From the NCBI GenBank assembly GCA_031257725.1, contig JAIROD010000660.1, positions 1 through 16,193 of the forward strand: a DNA stretch of 16,193 nucleotides, read 5' to 3'. This stretch comes from Planctomycetaceae bacterium (lineage in GTDB: Bacteria; Planctomycetota; Planctomycetia; Pirellulales; Thermoguttaceae). Below, piece by piece: positions 1-7,571 of this stretch. The translations under genes were made by a program, and so were the position numbers. The notes under the pieces are model-generated. The model worked only from the letters and a program-made list of their open reading frames with translations, did no database searches and was not told where the DNA came from. How positions within the stretch are numbered: position 1 is the first letter of the stretch; each line of letters begins with the position of its first letter.

Positions 1-114
1 TCGATCAACTCAGAATCCGAAATGTCACCAAAATCTGATCGATTCATAACGGGACAATAACAATCTCATAAAAAAAAAGCAAGACCAAAAAAATCAGGGC
101 GACTGAATAGTTAC

Positions 115-156
115 AAATAAACTTCAATCTCCGAAAAATTCCACTGATATATTACT
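115..156 (-). repeat. 42-bp dispersed repeat, copy 1 (contains motif B)
   Basis: This 42-bp stretch is identical, base for base, to 7469-7510. Its core in the minus-strand sense is GTAATATATCAGTGGAATTT, here called motif B. It lies about 60-100 nt after the uvrA stop codon, in the same orientation as uvrA. Shorter copies of the core occur at 5776-5790, 7351-7370, 7514-7536 and, degenerate, at 14570-14589. Confidence 0.85.
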
Positions 157-162
157 AAAAAT

Positions 163-178
163 TAAAATAGACAGTTAC
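163..178 (-). repeat. Motif A, exact copy downstream of uvrA
   Basis: In minus-strand sense this reads GTAACTGTCTATTTTA and begins 39 nt after the uvrA stop codon. Exact copies lie at 14638-14653, 15929-15944 and 16075-16090, and one-mismatch copies at 11461-11476 and 14430-14445. It is followed by a run of Ts, but no stem precedes it, so it is not a classical intrinsic terminator. Confidence 0.8.
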
Positions 179-217
179 TATTAGACAGTTGCTGGAACTG
201 CTTTTCCCAATGACGAG

Positions 218-3200
218 TTAATTGATATGTTTTCTTGTTGGGCAAGATGCGGCTTGTTCCGGTGAGATGCGGCGTTTTGCCGGAATGGGAATGGCTTTTT
301 TTCCGCTCAGATAAGAGCCTGTTACAGAACCGCGCTGTTTGACAATCCGTTCCGGTGAACCATGAGCAACCACCTCACCGCCATGTTTGCCTGCTTTGGG
401 ACCAAAATCCAACACCAAATCAGCACTCGCAATCACCTCACGGTCATGCTCCACGACAAGAAGGGTGTTGCCAAGATCACGAAGTTTTCGTAATGCTTTA
501 ATCAGACGTTGGTTGTCGCGCGGATGCAGTCCGATTGTCGGCTCATCCAACACATAAAGCACACCCACAAGTCCGCTGCCGATTTGCGCCGCCAACCGTA
601 TTCGTTGCGTTTCGCCGCCGGAAAGTGTCGGAGCGGAACGTGAAAGCGTTAGGTAATCAAGTCCGACATCCACTAAAAAACGCAACCGATTTTTAATTTC
701 GTTCAACAAATCGCCGGCAATTTGCCGTTCCGTTTCCTTCGGTTGCCAATGCTCGAATAATTCCAGTAACTTGCCAAGCGGTAAACGGCAAATCTGATCC
801 ATCGTGTAACCAATAAACCGCACCGCCGAAACATCATCGCGCAACCGGCTCCCCATACAAACCCCACACTCAACCTCGCTCAGAACTTCGTCCATCTGCC
901 CCCGAAATGAAGGAGCAAGCCGTGTCGCTTCTTCCATCGACGGATAAAGACCTTTGTACTGAAATTGAAAACGGATGGCGGTTGACGAATTGTAGGACGT
1001 GTTGGATTCGGGCGTAACCGTTTTTTTCGTACTTTTTTGTGACGCGGCGGGTTGGTTCGGTGTTTTTTGTTCGGAATGTTCCGCTTTCCACTTTCTGTTA
1101 CCCATTGCCGATTCCACACTAAACCATGTTGCACCGGTTCCATGAAAAATGATACGCCGATGTCTTGCGTCAAGTTGGTCAAACGGAATGTCAAGCGGAA
1201 TACCTGTCTGTTTGGCAAAAGCGTGAAGCATTGCTTTGGCGATTGGTTTTTGTACATCGGGCAAAAGCAAAACGGCTCCTTCGGCAAGAGTTCGTTTCGG
1301 GTCTTTCAGGAATATTGCCGGATTCGCCCCCTGCTGCACTCCAAGCCCTTCACAGTTCGGACACCAACCGAGTGATGAATTCGCGGAAAAATGATGCGGT
1401 GTCAAACGTTCAAAACTGCGTCCGCATTTTTCGCACGCTAAATGTTGACTGTGAACCGACCGCTTCCATTTTGGTTCCGGTAACACCGCGTCGGCTTCAA
1501 TAACATGAACAACTCCCTGTCCAAGAGCAAGTGCCGTTTCCACACTGTCGGTAATTCGTGAACGTTGCGCTGTGGTCAAGGTTGAATGTGATGAAGAATC
1601 GGCAACAGAAAATGTTCCCGTTTCATTTTTTAGAACAATCCGGTCAATAATCAATTCAACATCATGTTTCCGGCGGCGGTCGATTTCCGGCGGAGTTTCA
1701 AGCGGAAAAGTGTTACCGTTAATTCGTATTCGGTTAAAACCTTCGGAACGCAAGCGTTTCCAGAGATCGTCATAAATCTGTCCCACTTCAACCGCAAGCG
1801 GCGCAGCAATTAAAATCCGGCTTTCCGCCGCCGTTTTTACACTTCCCGCTATTTTCGCAACAATCTCATCCAATGTCTGCGTCCCGACAGGAATATCGCA
1901 TTGCGGACAATACGGAACGCCAAGCCTTGCAAAAAGAACACGCAGATAATCCTGAATTTCCGTAATCGTTCCAACCGTACTGCGCGGAGAATGGGATGCG
2001 GCTTTTTGTTCAATGGCAATTGCCGGAGACAAACCTTCAACTTGTTCCACACGCGGTTTTTGTAACTGTCCGATAAATTGACGCGCATAACTCGATAAAC
2101 TTTCAACATAACGCCGTTGACCTTCGGCATAAACCGTATCCATTGCCAGAGAAGATTTACCGCTGCCGCTCGGTCCGCAACAGATGGTCATTTTATCACG
2201 GGGAATTTCAACCGAAATATGTTTGAGATTATGTTCCTCCGCACCGCGTACAATAATAGACTCCGCCGCGTGCGGCACTGAGTTGGAACCGGATTGTTTG
2301 GTTTTCGGCAAACCGGAACGTAACGCCTGTTGATTCGTTACGGAAACATTGGAACCGGCGGTCTGATTTTTATTGATATATTTTTTCAGAGCCTGACCGG
2401 TGTAGGAATGTTCACATTGAACGAGGTCTTCGGGTGTTCCTGTTGCAACAATATATCCTCCGGCATTGCCGCCTTCGGGACCAAGATCAATAATCCAGTC
2501 GGCTGTTTTAATCACATCAAGATTATGTTCCACCACCAACACCGTATTGCCCGTATCAACAAATTCGTGTAAAACGCCAAGCAACATTTTAATGTCCGAA
2601 AAATGTAATCCTGTTGTCGGTTCATCAAGGAGATACAATGTTTTTCCGGTACTTTTTTTAACGAGTTCTTTGGCGAGTTTGATTCGTTGCGCTTCACCGC
2701 CGGAAAGTGTCGGCGACGGCTGACCAAGTTTCATGTAACCCAAACCAACCCGGCTCAACATTGTCAGGTAATGTTTAATCTTGGGATGATTTTCGAAAAG
2801 TTCAAGCGTTTCCTCAACATCCATGTTAAGAATTTGGTCTATTGATTTTCCTTTGTAACGCACGGAAAGTGTTTCGTGATTGAAGCGCCGTCCCTGACAA
2901 GCCGGACACGTAACATAAATATCCGCAAGAAAATCCATTTCAAGTTTCTGAGTGCCGCGCCCCTCGCACGCTTCACAACGTCCGCCTTTAACATTAAAAC
3001 TGAAACGTCCGGGCTGATAACCTTTGAGTTTCGATTCGGGAATTTCCGCAAAAAGTGTACGAATTTCATCGAAAACTTTGATATAGGTTGACGGATTCGA
3101 ATGAGTTCCGCGTCCGATTGGCGATTGGTCAATGTCGATCATTTTGTCCAATAATTCAAGCCCGTCAATTCGTTTGTGTTTGCCCGGATTGCCCACCCCT

Positions 3201-5593
3201 CTGTTCAAATCACGATTTAAAGCTTCCACCAAAATATCGTTCACTAATGAGCTCTTGCCGCTCCCGCTCACTCCCGTAACACAAACAAACACCCCAAGCG
3301 GAATTTCAACATCAATTTTTTTCAAGTTGTGATGCGATGCCCCGCGAACAATAATCTGATGTTTAACATCAATGTTTCGTCGTTGTTTGGGAACAGGAAT
3401 TGATTCTTCACCATTCAAATATTTTAACGTTAATGAATCAAACGGTTGAGATAAATGTTGAGATAAATATTGTGAACTACCGTCGGCAGTCGGTGAATCC
3501 GATATTTTCAGCGTTTCCGATAATTTTGTTTCCGGCAATTTCGGTTTCTTTGTACTTTTTTTAACAGCCCGACTTTCTTGTTTCAAATAAGAATCAGCGG
3601 AGATTGTTACGGAGTTTTTTATTGCTAATTTTCCGTTTTCCATTGCCAATTCGAGTGCGTGTCCGCCGTGAATCCCCGGACCGGGACCGAAATCGACGAG
3701 CAGATCGGCGGCACGCATTGTGTCTTCGTCATGCTCAACAACAATAACCGTATTGCCGAGATCGCGCAGTCTTGCGAGTGTTGCAAGAAGCCGATCATTA
3801 TCGCGCGGATGCAAACCGATTGACGGTTCATCCAAAATGTACAGTACGCCGACCAAACCGCTGCCGATCTGACTTGCCAACCGAATCCGTTGCATTTCAC
3901 CGCCGGAAAGTGTCGGAGCGGTTCGCCCCAATGTTAAATAGTCAAGACCGACATTCACCAAAAAACCAAGCCTGTTACGAATTTCCTTCAACGCTTCAGA
4001 GGCGATCTTTTGACCGGATTCGGAAAGATTCAAACCGGTAAAGAATTTTTGTAATTGGTTGATCGGCAAGTTACAAAGTTGCGGCAAGGTCAATTGAGCC
4101 GGCAGACTTTTAGGGATATTTTCACCGTTTTGCGATTTTGAGTTCCCGTTTCCCGTTTTCCATTCTTCATTATTTGTTTCAATTTTGAATGCCCGTGCCT
4201 GTTCGTTGAGCCGTTCTCCGCCGCAGAAACCGCATGGAATAACACGCATATATTTTTCCATCGCGAGACGTTGCATTTTACTTTTCGTTTCACGATATTG
4301 GGCAAGCATTTTCGGAATAATACCATCGTAGGGGCCTCCCCATTTATGACCGTTTGCCCCGTTTCGCCAAGTGTAGGTAATATGCAAATCGCCGGTTCCC
4401 CACAGGATTGCGCGTTGAATTTTGGGATCAAGTTCTTCCCATGCCGTTTCAAGAATTGAGTGCGGCTGCAATTCGTACATTTTTTCGAGCGTTTCCGCAA
4501 CACCTTGAAAAATATGCCGCCGCCAACGGCCAAGCTCGCGCCATTTGCCAATAGGAACAACACAACCTTGTTGAAACGATTTTGAAGAATCAGGAATCAA
4601 CAGTTCGGGATCAAACGAATGAATTTCGCCTAAACCGTCGCATTTCGGACACATTCCGCGCGGCGTGTTGAAACTGAACAATTGCGGACTTGGCGGTTCA
4701 AAACTGAGACCGCAATCCGTGCAGGCATACTTAGCCGAAAATTGAAAATCGGTAACAGATAATGAAAAACCGGAGGACTCTTCATTCTGTTTTTTTGATT
4801 TCTTTACATTTTTCTGTTGCTTAAAATTTTCGGCAACAGAATTTTCCATAACGTTGGCAACCGTTTCACCTGATTTCAATTCTTCTGTAACAATGATATT
4901 GCCTTCGCCGACCGCCAAGGCGCGTTCAACCGCTTCGGCGAGCCGGTTTCGTCCGGAGTCGCCGGATTGAGTAATGCGGTCAATAACAACTTCAATATCG
5001 TGACGCATTTGGCGGTCAAGTTTCAGATCATCGGTTAATCGTATGATGTTCCCGTCAACTCTTGCACGAATATAACCTTGCCGTAACAGATCGGCGAAGA
5101 GGTCTTTAAATTCGCCTTTTTGACTGCGAATGACCGGAGACAAAATGAGTAGCCGCGTTCCCTGGGGAATTGTTTCGATTCGGTCAATAATTTGTTGCCG
5201 TGTTTGGGCGGTGATTGGTTTGCCGCATTTCGGACAATAACCGGTACCAACTCTTGCAAAAAGAACACGCAGAAAATCATAAATTTCCGTAATTGTTCCA
5301 ACCGTGCTTCGAGTATTTTGTCCGCCAGCTTTTTGTGAAATGGAAATGGACGGGCTTAAACCGATAATCTGATCGACGTCCGGTTTGGGTAATTGTCCCA
5401 AAAATTGCCGTGCATAACTCGAAAGACTTTCAACATAACGCCGTTGCCCTTCGGCATAAAGCGTGTCAAAAGCAAGCGAACTCTTGCCGGAACCGCTCAC
5501 TCCCGTAAAACAAATCAATTTGTTACGCGGCAGAACAAGATTAACATTGCATAAATTATGTTCCCGCGCACCTTTGATAATTATATCGGACAT
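218..5593 (-). CDS. uvrA: Excinuclease ABC subunit UvrA, enlarged to three ABC modules
   Basis: This is the damage-recognition ATPase of nucleotide excision repair, a cytoplasmic DNA-binding protein that loads UvrB. At 1791 residues it is almost twice the usual length of about 940. Residues 1-1075 form a complete UvrA. Module I has Walker A 31-39, a zinc finger with Cys 291/294/315/318, signature LSGGE 562-566 and Walker B Asp588-Glu589. Module II has Walker A 774-782, the DNA-binding zinc finger Cys 873/876/896/899 with 19 residues between pairs, LSGGE 963-967 and Asp990-Glu991. Residues 1112-1765 form a second module I: Walker A 1140-1148, zinc finger Cys 1387/1390/1411/1414, LSGGE 1657-1661 and Asp1683-Glu1684. 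No second module II follows; the frame ends in a short basic tail. Lys/Ser/Thr-rich linkers lie at about 250-276, 640-735 and 1505-1537. The ATG start has no clear Shine-Dalgarno sequence, but the N-terminus aligns with normal UvrA. No uvrB is adjacent. Confidence 0.96.
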   Translation of the reverse strand: MSDIIIKGAREHNLCNVNLVLPRNKLICFTGVSGSGKSSLAFDTLYAEGQRRYVESLSSYARQFLGQLPKPDVDQIIGLSPSISISQKAGGQNTRSTVGTITEIYDFLRVLFARVGTGYCPKCGKPITAQTRQQIIDRIETIPQGTRLLILSPVIRSQKGEFKDLFADLLRQGYIRARVDGNIIRLTDDLKLDRQMRHDIEVVIDRITQSGDSGRNRLAEAVERALAVGEGNIIVTEELKSGETVANVMENSVAENFKQQKNVKKSKKQNEESSGFSLSVTDFQFSAKYACTDCGLSFEPPSPQLFSFNTPRGMCPKCDGLGEIHSFDPELLIPDSSKSFQQGCVVPIGKWRELGRWRRHIFQGVAETLEKMYELQPHSILETAWEELDPKIQRAILWGTGDLHITYTWRNGANGHKWGGPYDGIIPKMLAQYRETKSKMQRLAMEKYMRVIPCGFCGGERLNEQARAFKIETNNEEWKTGNGNSKSQNGENIPKSLPAQLTLPQLCNLPINQLQKFFTGLNLSESGQKIASEALKEIRNRLGFLVNVGLDYLTLGRTAPTLSGGEMQRIRLASQIGSGLVGVLYILDEPSIGLHPRDNDRLLATLARLRDLGNTVIVVEHDEDTMRAADLLVDFGPGPGIHGGHALELAMENGKLAIKNSVTISADSYLKQESRAVKKSTKKPKLPETKLSETLKISDSPTADGSSQYLSQHLSQPFDSLTLKYLNGEESIPVPKQRRNIDVKHQIIVRGASHHNLKKIDVEIPLGVFVCVTGVSGSGKSSLVNDILVEALNRDLNRGVGNPGKHKRIDGLELLDKMIDIDQSPIGRGTHSNPSTYIKVFDEIRTLFAEIPESKLKGYQPGRFSFNVKGGRCEACEGRGTQKLEMDFLADIYVTCPACQGRRFNHETLSVRYKGKSIDQILNMDVEETLELFENHPKIKHYLTMLSRVGLGYMKLGQPSPTLSGGEAQRIKLAKELVKKSTGKTLYLLDEPTTGLHFSDIKMLLGVLHEFVDTGNTVLVVEHNLDVIKTADWIIDLGPEGGNAGGYIVATGTPEDLVQCEHSYTGQALKKYINKNQTAGSNVSVTNQQALRSGLPKTKQSGSNSVPHAAESIIVRGAEEHNLKHISVEIPRDKMTICCGPSGSGKSSLAMDTVYAEGQRRYVESLSSYARQFIGQLQKPRVEQVEGLSPAIAIEQKAASHSPRSTVGTITEIQDYLRVLFARLGVPYCPQCDIPVGTQTLDEIVAKIAGSVKTAAESRILIAAPLAVEVGQIYDDLWKRLRSEGFNRIRINGNTFPLETPPEIDRRRKHDVELIIDRIVLKNETGTFSVADSSSHSTLTTAQRSRITDSVETALALGQGVVHVIEADAVLPEPKWKRSVHSQHLACEKCGRSFERLTPHHFSANSSLGWCPNCEGLGVQQGANPAIFLKDPKRTLAEGAVLLLPDVQKPIAKAMLHAFAKQTGIPLDIPFDQLDARHRRIIFHGTGATWFSVESAMGNRKWKAEHSEQKTPNQPAASQKSTKKTVTPESNTSYNSSTAIRFQFQYKGLYPSMEEATRLAPSFRGQMDEVLSEVECGVCMGSRLRDDVSAVRFIGYTMDQICRLPLGKLLELFEHWQPKETERQIAGDLLNEIKNRLRFLVDVGLDYLTLSRSAPTLSGGETQRIRLAAQIGSGLVGVLYVLDEPTIGLHPRDNQRLIKALRKLRDLGNTLLVVEHDREVIASADLVLDFGPKAGKHGGEVVAHGSPERIVKQRGSVTGSYLSGKKAIPIPAKRRISPEQAASCPTRKHIN

Positions 5594-5664
5594 TTATTTA
5601 TTGTTTTGAAAAATTCGGGCAATATTTTTATCGAGAACAACATTAGGAAGTTCTCATCATTCAA

Positions 5665-5770
5665 TTTTTGTATCTATTCAGTAGATTGGTGATTCGATGG
5701 CAGGCAACCTTTGAATCGCCTACCTGATGAGTATTTCCTGATAATACACTCTACTGAATAAATACAAAAA
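5665..5770 (-). repeat. 106-bp multi-hairpin element with 20-bp terminal inverted repeats
   Basis: The arms 5665-5684 and 5751-5770 are inverted copies of each other with one mismatch in 20; the outer end reads TTTTTGTAT. Read on the minus strand, two inner hairpins can form. One pairs GGTAGGC with GCCTGCC around a 12-nt loop, allowing one G-U pair. The other pairs GAGTGTATT with AATACTC imperfectly. A three-way junction closed by a 20-bp stem is therefore possible. No target-site duplication is evident at the edges. It could be a small non-autonomous mobile element or a structured leader or terminator between the two minus-strand genes. Confidence 0.65.
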
Positions 5771-5775
5771 ATATT

Positions 5776-5790
5776 TCACTGATATATTAC
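5776..5790 (-). repeat. Motif B downstream of the receiver gene
   Basis: In minus-strand sense this reads GTAATATATCAGTGA and then runs into an A/T-rich tail with six Ts. It starts 22 nt after the receiver stop codon in the same orientation. It matches the 15-nt start of motif B except at the last base. Confidence 0.65.
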
Positions 5791-5812
5791 GAGAAATCAA
5801 TTTCAGCCGAGA

Positions 5813-6190
5813 TTAAAACGAATAGGCGGTTTTTAACGCATGGCGAACAACGGACGTGATTTGTTTCCGGCTACACGGTTTGGACAAAACGGAAAAAGCA
5901 AGAAGTTCTTCCGCTGCTTTAACAATCATTTCGTCCAATGCCGCCGACAAAAGGATGCAAGGGAGTTGGGGTTTAATTTCGTGAACCAGCCGAATCGTTT
6001 CAAGTCCGTCAATACACGGCATGTGCATATCAAGCAACACCACATGAACCGGTTCTGTTTTGACAATCTCAAAGGCTTTCAAACCATCTTCCGCCAAAAA
6101 AGTCCGAAATCCCTCCGGCTCCAGAACATCACGCAATGTCTCACGGAAACCGGCATCATCATCCGTAATTAAAAGGGTTGGAGAAAACAT
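5813..6190 (-). CDS. Stand-alone CheY-like response regulator receiver
   Basis: The protein is 125 residues, the size of one receiver domain, with no output domain. The acidic triplet at 10-12 supplies the Mg2+-binding aspartates, Asp54 in LLDMHMP is the phosphoacceptor, Ser82 is the switch Ser/Thr, and Lys104 in the SKP motif is the conserved lysine. Such proteins pass a phosphoryl signal from a histidine kinase to a partner by direct contact. No kinase or chemotaxis gene is in the window, so its partner is unknown. The ATG at 6188-6190 gives a normal N-terminal first strand and no good upstream alternative is seen; no Shine-Dalgarno sequence is visible. It lies upstream of uvrA on the same strand, but a 219-bp repeat-bearing gap argues against tight co-transcription. 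Confidence 0.93.
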   Translation of the reverse strand: MFSPTLLITDDDAGFRETLRDVLEPEGFRTFLAEDGLKAFEIVKTEPVHVVLLDMHMPCIDGLETIRLVHEIKPQLPCILLSAALDEMIVKAAEELLAFSVLSKPCSRKQITSVVRHALKTAYSF

Positions 6191-6642
6191 CGCTGAAAAT
6201 GAAGAATTGTAGCAATTAAAAAAATTTTAATGAATATTCCTCAGTAAAAGCAAACTTGAAAAAGCATACTCAAAAACGCATTAACCGTCAACACCAATAT
6301 TGGGTCTGGCAATCTCAAAAAATTAATTTTATTCCACTTCAGGCAATTTTATTCGATTTCCGTCGATCTTACCTCGACTATTTATCGTTGCATCTTTCCC
6401 TCATTTTATAATAAATTTACCGATAAAAACAATTATGCAGTCGTTTTCTCTCACACAATTTTGTGAAAATGTATTGTTTAGGAATTTTTGGGCATTTTCA
6501 TAACCTACATTACAGCATAACGGCAAGCAATCGACCGCAGGAGAATAAACCTTTATTTTCGAGTTTTTCGCAACCGCAATCACCTTTGGCGGCAACCACG
6601 CAGAGAACCCAACCCATTTAACCGTTTTCAACTATTATTCCG
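6191..6642. other. 452-bp divergent spacer, no convincing gene
   Basis: This AT-rich gap separates two oppositely directed genes and should carry both promoters. A TACAAT hexamer on the minus strand near 6206-6211, about 16 nt before the receiver ATG, could be a -10 box, but the matching -35 region is poor. The only open frame of size is 6401-6631 on the minus strand (76 codons). It has no Shine-Dalgarno sequence, no recognisable motif and an irregular Cys- and Lys-rich composition, so I do not call it. No copy of motif A or B and no hairpin was found. Confidence 0.55.
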
Positions 6643-7344
6643 ATGGGCATCCTTAAACAATTTTACCGTAGTGTATTGCGTAATAGTTCTTTGCTCCTGT
6701 CTTACAATGACGTTGAAAGACTTCCGAAATTGGAGATTGAATCCCATTTATCGACTGCAACGTATGGCGATTTTACCTTAACCGACGCTGTGCGTCCTTC
6801 GTTTGATCTTCGCATTATTCCGGAACAAGGTTATAAGCATGATTATTATCATGACGATTTGATCCAAACTTCAATTCCAGTTCTGATTGTGTCGGTTTCT
6901 GTAGAACAACTTTTTGATACATTTCTTGATCTTCTTGATCCGTTAGGCGACACGGTTGATGTGGTTCTGGAAACGAGCCATCAACGAGCCGGAGGTTATC
7001 ACACCGACCTTTATCGGGAAGAAATTGATCTTCCGATTCTAAAAAGTTTTCTGTATGATTTTGAAGAGATGCTGTTGAATGACGGTTGCACCGGAATTGC
7101 CGTACTGAACCCGTCCATTCCGGTTGAAGTTCAGTTTGATGAACATAAAATGTTAATTGTTTACGCTGAAAATTTTCGGAAATTTGAATCTATTCTGAAA
7201 AAACATCATGTCCCCAAAAAAGAAACAATGCGTTTTTTAACAGAGGCGGAACATATCCATTCGACACGCGATGAATATTTACGACGTTTCAACGAACTTC
7301 AGATTACACTCGGAATTGATGAAGAATGTCCGGTAATACTTTAA
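6643..7344 (+). CDS. Hypothetical protein, 233 residues, unknown family
   Basis: I do not recognise this family. The protein is acidic and apparently cytosolic, with no signal peptide, membrane helix or cysteine-rich motif. Residues 76-110 predict as alternating strand and helix around a hydrophobic strand (PVLIVSVSV) and an aspartate-rich helix. Residues 130-170 repeat a helix-then-strand pattern, and the C-terminal third is charged and helical, with a stretch of His, Lys and Arg at 176-215. Codon use resembles the neighbouring genes, which supports real expression. The ATG at 6643 follows no clear Shine-Dalgarno sequence. It stands alone: divergent from the receiver gene and separated from the next gene by 227 bp of repeats. 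A role cannot be assigned from context. Confidence 0.8.
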   Translation: MGILKQFYRSVLRNSSLLLSYNDVERLPKLEIESHLSTATYGDFTLTDAVRPSFDLRIIPEQGYKHDYYHDDLIQTSIPVLIVSVSVEQLFDTFLDLLDPLGDTVDVVLETSHQRAGGYHTDLYREEIDLPILKSFLYDFEEMLLNDGCTGIAVLNPSIPVEVQFDEHKMLIVYAENFRKFESILKKHHVPKKETMRFLTEAEHIHSTRDEYLRRFNELQITLGIDEECPVIL

Positions 7345-7350
7345 GAAAGG

Positions 7351-7370
7351 GTAATATATCTGTGGAATAT
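7351..7370 (+). repeat. Motif B downstream of the 233-residue protein gene
   Basis: The stretch starts GTAATATATCTGTGGAAT, which differs from motif B at one base, and runs into eight Ts at 7370-7377. It begins 6 nt after the TAA stop in the same orientation as the gene. Confidence 0.65.
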
Positions 7371-7403
7371 TTTTTTTAACTAGTCAGTCATTTCCTCCGA
7401 ATG

Positions 7404-7465
7404 ACCACCCCTAGCCCCTCCGAAGGAGGGGAATTATTCCCCCCCTTCGGAGGGGCAGGGGTGGT
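7404..7465. repeat. Long C/G-rich palindrome
   Basis: The left arm begins ACCACCCCT and the right arm ends AGGGGTGGT. The arms also share GCCCCTCCGAAGG-type sequence around a short AATTATT centre, and pairing runs over more than 20 bp with one unpaired A. Each arm also contains its own CCCCTCC..GGAGGGG palindrome. It is far more GC-rich than its surroundings. The type resembles interspersed palindromes seen at high copy in many bacterial genomes. Five As follow at 7466-7470, so on the minus strand a T-run precedes it. It may still act as a bidirectional transcription barrier. Confidence 0.8.
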
Positions 7466-7468
7466 AAA

Positions 7469-7536
7469 AAATAAACTTCAATCTCCGAAAAATTCCACTG
7501 ATATATTACTTTAAAATTCCACTGATATATTACTTT
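7469..7536 (-). repeat. 42-bp repeat copy 2 plus tandem motif B
   Basis: Positions 7469-7510 are identical to 115-156. The last part, AAATTCCACTGATATATTAC followed by TTT, is repeated at once, so 7490-7512 and 7514-7536 are identical 23-bp copies at a 24-bp period. The motif B orientation is minus, against the gene that follows, so these copies are not 3' to any visible minus-strand gene. They lie 36 bp before the next ATG. Confidence 0.85.
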
Positions 7537-7571
7537 ACTTGAACCCTTGAACCATTTTAGGATGTCTTACT

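Larger units (their letters stand above)
1..217. other. Gene-free left edge, repeat-bearing spacer downstream of uvrA
   Basis: No convincing coding region is present. On the minus strand, reading out of uvrA, the spacer holds in order a degenerate copy of motif A (about 179-191), an exact motif A (163-178), motif B (135-155), and a third related string, GTAACTATTCAGTCG, at about 103-117. All begin with GTAA or a close variant. The rest is AT-rich and shows no hairpin followed by a U-run. Confidence 0.7.
5594..5812. other. Spacer between the receiver gene and uvrA
   Basis: This 219-bp gap holds the 106-bp inverted-repeat element at 5665-5770 and a copy of motif B at 5776-5790. The 71 bp directly before the uvrA ATG are AT-rich, with no Shine-Dalgarno sequence. 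Any uvrA promoter must lie here or inside the element, unless uvrA is read through from the receiver gene. Confidence 0.6.

Noticed and set aside
4090..4563. 157-codon minus-strand frame inside uvrA, and many similar frames in uvrA and the exported protein gene
   Set aside because: They overlap confidently assigned genes in other frames and encode low-plausibility proteins rich in Arg, Cys and Trp.
6401..6631. 76-codon open frame on the minus strand in the divergent spacer
   Set aside because: It has no ribosome binding site, no motif and an atypical composition; an AT-rich spacer of this size can contain such a frame by chance.
7490..7536. Tandem 24-bp units considered as a CRISPR array
   Set aside because: There are only two units, they touch with no variable spacers, and no cas gene is present.
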